7,875 nucleotides of DNA from a bacterium. GTDB taxonomy: Bacteria > Verrucomicrobiota > Verrucomicrobiae > Opitutales > Opitutaceae. Positions 5,501 to 7,875 of this stretch are shown piece after piece. Positions within the stretch are counted from its first letter, which is position 1, and each line of letters opens with the position of its first letter. Below the pieces are notes generated by a model. That model saw only the letters and a list, made by a program, of their open reading frames with translations, searched no databases and was not told the DNA's origin. A program made the translations under genes and the position numbers. The DNA is taken from NCBI GenBank assembly GCA_021780625.1, contig JAJXYI010000172.1, positions 1 through 7,875 of the forward strand, read 5' to 3'.

Positions 5501-7678
5501 ATGAACACCCCGGCGTCTACCTCCGCGCACCGGATCCTCGTCGTCGACGACAATAGTTCGATCCATGACGATTTCCGTAAGATACTTGAAACCAGGGATA
5601 AGCAATCTACCATTGAATCCGGCCTAGATGCGATGGAGGCGGTTTTGTTTGGTGACGAGAAGGAAGTGTCGCCCGTTGCCCTCTGCGCCTGCGTCTTGGA
5701 TTCGGCGTACCAGGGGCAGGAGGGGTTTGAGAAAGTGCGGCAGGCGAGGGAAGAGGGCCGGCCGTATTCGATGGCGTTCGTGGATGTCAGAATGCCGCCG
5801 GGCTGGGACGGGATCGAGACGACGGGGAAGATTTGGGAGGTGGACCCTGACATCCAGATCGTGATCTGCACAGCCTACTCGGATTACTCGTGGGACGATA
5901 TGATCGCGAAGATCGGGCAGACCCACCGGCTGTTGATCCTGAAGAAGCCTTTCGACCCGGTGGAAGTGCTTCAGTTGGTGAGTTCGCTGACGGAGAAGTG
6001 GCAACTTCTGCAGGCGAACCGGCGTAACACGGAGGAGCTGGAGCGGAAGGTCGAAAAACGAACGCTCGAGTTGAAGGAGGCGAAGGATGCCGCCGAGGCT
6101 GCCAACCGGGCGAAGAGCACATTCCTGGCGAACATGAGTCATGAGATCCGCACTCCGATGAATGGAGTCATCGGAATGACTCACCTGCTGCTGGAGAGTC
6201 CGATGTCCAAGGAACAGCGCGATTTGCTGGAAGTGGTGCGCGTGAGTGGGGAGTCGTTGCTGTCATTGCTGAACGACATACTCGACCTTTCTAAAATCGA
6301 GGCCGGCAGGCTTGAGCTCGAAGAGACCGAGTTTGATCTGCGCGAGCTCGTCGAGGATGCGGCGGAGCTATATGCGGTGAGTGCCGGGAAGAAAAACGTG
6401 GAGTTGATCCTGGATATCGACCCGCAGCTTCCGACGCAGGTGGTGGGAGATTCGCATCGCCTGAGGCAGGTGTTGACGAACCTTATTGGAAACGCGGTGA
6501 AATTCACGGCCAAGGGAGAGATCCTTGTTCGAGTGGCGGGCGAGGGGGAGGCGGATGGGAAGCGAATGTATCTGCTGGAGGTACAGGATTCGGGCATTGG
6601 CGTAGCGGAGGAGGTTCAGCCGCTGCTATTCAGACCGTTTGTCCAGGAAGACACCTCGACGACGCGGCGCTTTGGGGGGACGGGACTTGGCCTGGCGATT
6701 TCGCGGCATCTGGTGCAGCGAATGGGGGGAGCGATTGGATTGCGGAGTGAATTGGAGAAAGGGTCGACCTTTTGGTTTCGAGTGCCGCTTCCTTCCGTGC
6801 CTGGGGTGACGAATCCGCATGTGAACGACATGGACCTCGCGGGGAAGCGCCTGTTGATCGTCGATGACAACTACAACAGCCGCCGGCTTGTCGAACATCA
6901 AGCGAAGCGATGGGGGTTGGACGTGCGCACGGCAGGCGATGCGGCGTCGGCGTTGGAGCTGGTCGACCGAGAGCAGGCAGCTGGCCGTAAATTTGATCTC
7001 GCGTTGCTCGATTCGCAGATGCCTGGGATCGACGGGCTGACGCTCGCGAGGCAGCTCCACGGGGATCCCCGCAGTGCGGCGCTTCCGATAGTGATGATGA
7101 CGCCGTTGCTCGACCGTATTCCAGTGGAGATACAGAGGGAAAGCGGCATCCTGCACTGCCTCATCAAGCCTGTCAGGATGGGCAATCTTAAGTCGGCTCT
7201 GATCTCGTGCATCGACGGGAAGGCGGCAGTGGTGTCCACGCCGCCGTTGGAGGAACTGCGGCCGTTGGACGATCTTTCCGTACTGGTGGTGGAGGACAAT
7301 CCAGTGAACCAGAAGGTCGCACTTGCGATGCTTAAGAAACTCGGGTGTTCGGCGGACCTTGCCGACAACGGCGTGCAGGGCTTGGAGGCGGTGGGGAAGA
7401 AGCGATACGACGCAGTCTTGATGGACACGCAGATGCCGGAGATGGATGGACTCGAGGCCACGAGGCGGGTGAGGGCGCTCGAGGCGGGCGGCGAGTGGCC
7501 GGGGCGCAGCCGCCTATGGATTGTGGCGCTTACGGCCAATGCGATGCAGGGGGACCGGGAAAAATGCCTGGACGCCGGGATGGACGATTATGTGTCCAAG
7601 CCGATCCGACTGAACATTCTCAAATCCACGCTATTGAAGGCATCGCAAGTGGGAACGGTCGGCGAGCGCACGTGCTAG
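5501..7678 (+). CDS. Soluble hybrid histidine kinase, REC-HisKA-HATPase_c-REC-REC
   Basis: 725 residues, no signal peptide or membrane helix, so a cytosolic kinase. An N-terminal receiver-like domain (about 11-165) has D16-D17, phospho-acceptor D95 (FVDVRMPP), T124 and K149. It carries an insertion that moves the acceptor some 40 residues later than usual. Its PPGWDGIE and CTAYSDYSW motifs are typical of a known group of receiver-kinases. A coiled coil (about 170-205) leads to HisKA with H214 ([12 protein letters not shown]). The ATPase domain follows: N box NLIGNAVKF (327-335), G1 DSGIG (363-367) and G2 GGTGLGL (392-398). Receiver 2 (about 449-570) has D455-D456, D504, T534 and K556; receiver 3 (about 592-712) has E598-D599, D642, T678 and K700. 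All core residues are intact. No PAS or GAF sensor domain and no HPt are present, so the signal probably enters through the N-terminal receiver. ATG 5501 fits the first beta strand (RILVVDD); no Shine-Dalgarno is seen. Confidence 0.96.
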   Translation: MNTPASTSAHRILVVDDNSSIHDDFRKILETRDKQSTIESGLDAMEAVLFGDEKEVSPVALCACVLDSAYQGQEGFEKVRQAREEGRPYSMAFVDVRMPPGWDGIETTGKIWEVDPDIQIVICTAYSDYSWDDMIAKIGQTHRLLILKKPFDPVEVLQLVSSLTEKWQLLQANRRNTEELERKVEKRTLELKEAKDAAEAANRAKSTFLANMSHEIRTPMNGVIGMTHLLLESPMSKEQRDLLEVVRVSGESLLSLLNDILDLSKIEAGRLELEETEFDLRELVEDAAELYAVSAGKKNVELILDIDPQLPTQVVGDSHRLRQVLTNLIGNAVKFTAKGEILVRVAGEGEADGKRMYLLEVQDSGIGVAEEVQPLLFRPFVQEDTSTTRRFGGTGLGLAISRHLVQRMGGAIGLRSELEKGSTFWFRVPLPSVPGVTNPHVNDMDLAGKRLLIVDDNYNSRRLVEHQAKRWGLDVRTAGDAASALELVDREQAAGRKFDLALLDSQMPGIDGLTLARQLHGDPRSAALPIVMMTPLLDRIPVEIQRESGILHCLIKPVRMGNLKSALISCIDGKAAVVSTPPLEELRPLDDLSVLVVEDNPVNQKVALAMLKKLGCSADLADNGVQGLEAVGKKRYDAVLMDTQMPEMDGLEATRRVRALEAGGEWPGRSRLWIVALTANAMQGDREKCLDAGMDDYVSKPIRLNILKSTLLKASQVGTVGERTC

Positions 7679-7875
7679 CGATGGCTGGCGGCGGGGGCAA
7701 CAGTGCCTGGAATCGTGAGCGTGATGACCGGACCGGAGTCTGAGTCGGAAGCAGGGGCGGCGACAGGGGAGGCGTCAGACAAGCCGCCATCGGACTTTGA
7801 GAGGGGGGCGGGCTGGAGGGGAGAGTCGGAGGCGGGGGTTGGAGCGGGGATGTTGGCCGCGAAGGGGGGGCTATC
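7675..7875 (-). CDS. C-terminal end of a minus-strand gene, Pro/Ala/Ser-rich (hypothetical, partial)
   Basis: On the minus strand the frame beginning at 7875 is open for 66 codons and ends with TAG at 7677-7675. Its start is beyond the window. Most third codon positions are G or C, as in a real gene of this GC content, and the plus-strand frames in this stretch have no recognisable protein. The visible sequence is a low-complexity Pro/Ala/Ser/Asp linker (for example [14 protein letters not shown]) ending in [19 protein letters not shown]. It could be the tail of a secreted, envelope or TonB-like protein; no domain is recognised. Its stop codon overlaps the kinase stop on the other strand within CTAG. 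Coding status is likely but not certain. Confidence 0.55.
   Translation of the reverse strand, partial: DSPPFAANIPAPTPASDSPLQPAPLSKSDGGLSDASPVAAPASDSDSGPVITLTIPGTVAPAASHR

Overview
The window looks like a chromosomal stretch of a GC-rich Gram-negative bacterium. The protein styles fit the PVC group best, especially an Opitutaceae-like member of Verrucomicrobiota. These are a DUF6515-type exported protein, a PPGWDG-type receiver-kinase, an MFS_3-type transporter and several orphan two-component proteins. The taxon is an inference from remembered family styles, since no search could be run. I see no IS element, phage gene, CRISPR array or other sign of a mobile island.

Layout. 1-751 (+) is the C-terminal part of a sigma54-type AAA+ transcriptional activator, cut by the window start. 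It converges on 853-1494 (-), an exported DUF6515-like protein, with a perfect 11-bp hairpin between the two. 1751-2191 (+) is a small cytosolic-looking repeat protein with a His-rich patch and an Asp-rich tail, closed by a textbook terminator. 2346-3572 (+) is an MFS efflux-type transporter. It converges, 17 bp apart, on 3590-4282 (-), a NarL/FixJ-type response regulator. A 434-bp AT-richer divergent intergenic region (4283-4716) follows, then 4717-5112 (+), a stand-alone receiver protein. A tRNA-Ser(GCU) gene with encoded CCA lies on the minus strand (5265-5356). 5501-7678 (+) is a soluble hybrid histidine kinase with the order REC-HisKA-HATPase-REC-REC. The last 200 bases hold the C-terminal end of a minus-strand gene (7675-7875) whose stop codon interlocks with the kinase stop in a CTAG.

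How they fit together. Four of the seven full or partial protein genes up to the kinase are signalling proteins: the AAA+ activator, the LuxR-type regulator, the lone receiver and the hybrid kinase. Together they hold at least five intact phospho-acceptor aspartates, but no HPt domain is visible. If the lone receiver and the kinase belong to one phosphorelay, the phosphotransfer module must be encoded elsewhere. Co-localisation is the only evidence that they work together. Nothing here is clearly a new defence or mobile system. The most unusual items are the two proteins with internal duplication, the near-absence of Shine-Dalgarno sequences, the interlocked stop codons and the regulator-rich arrangement.
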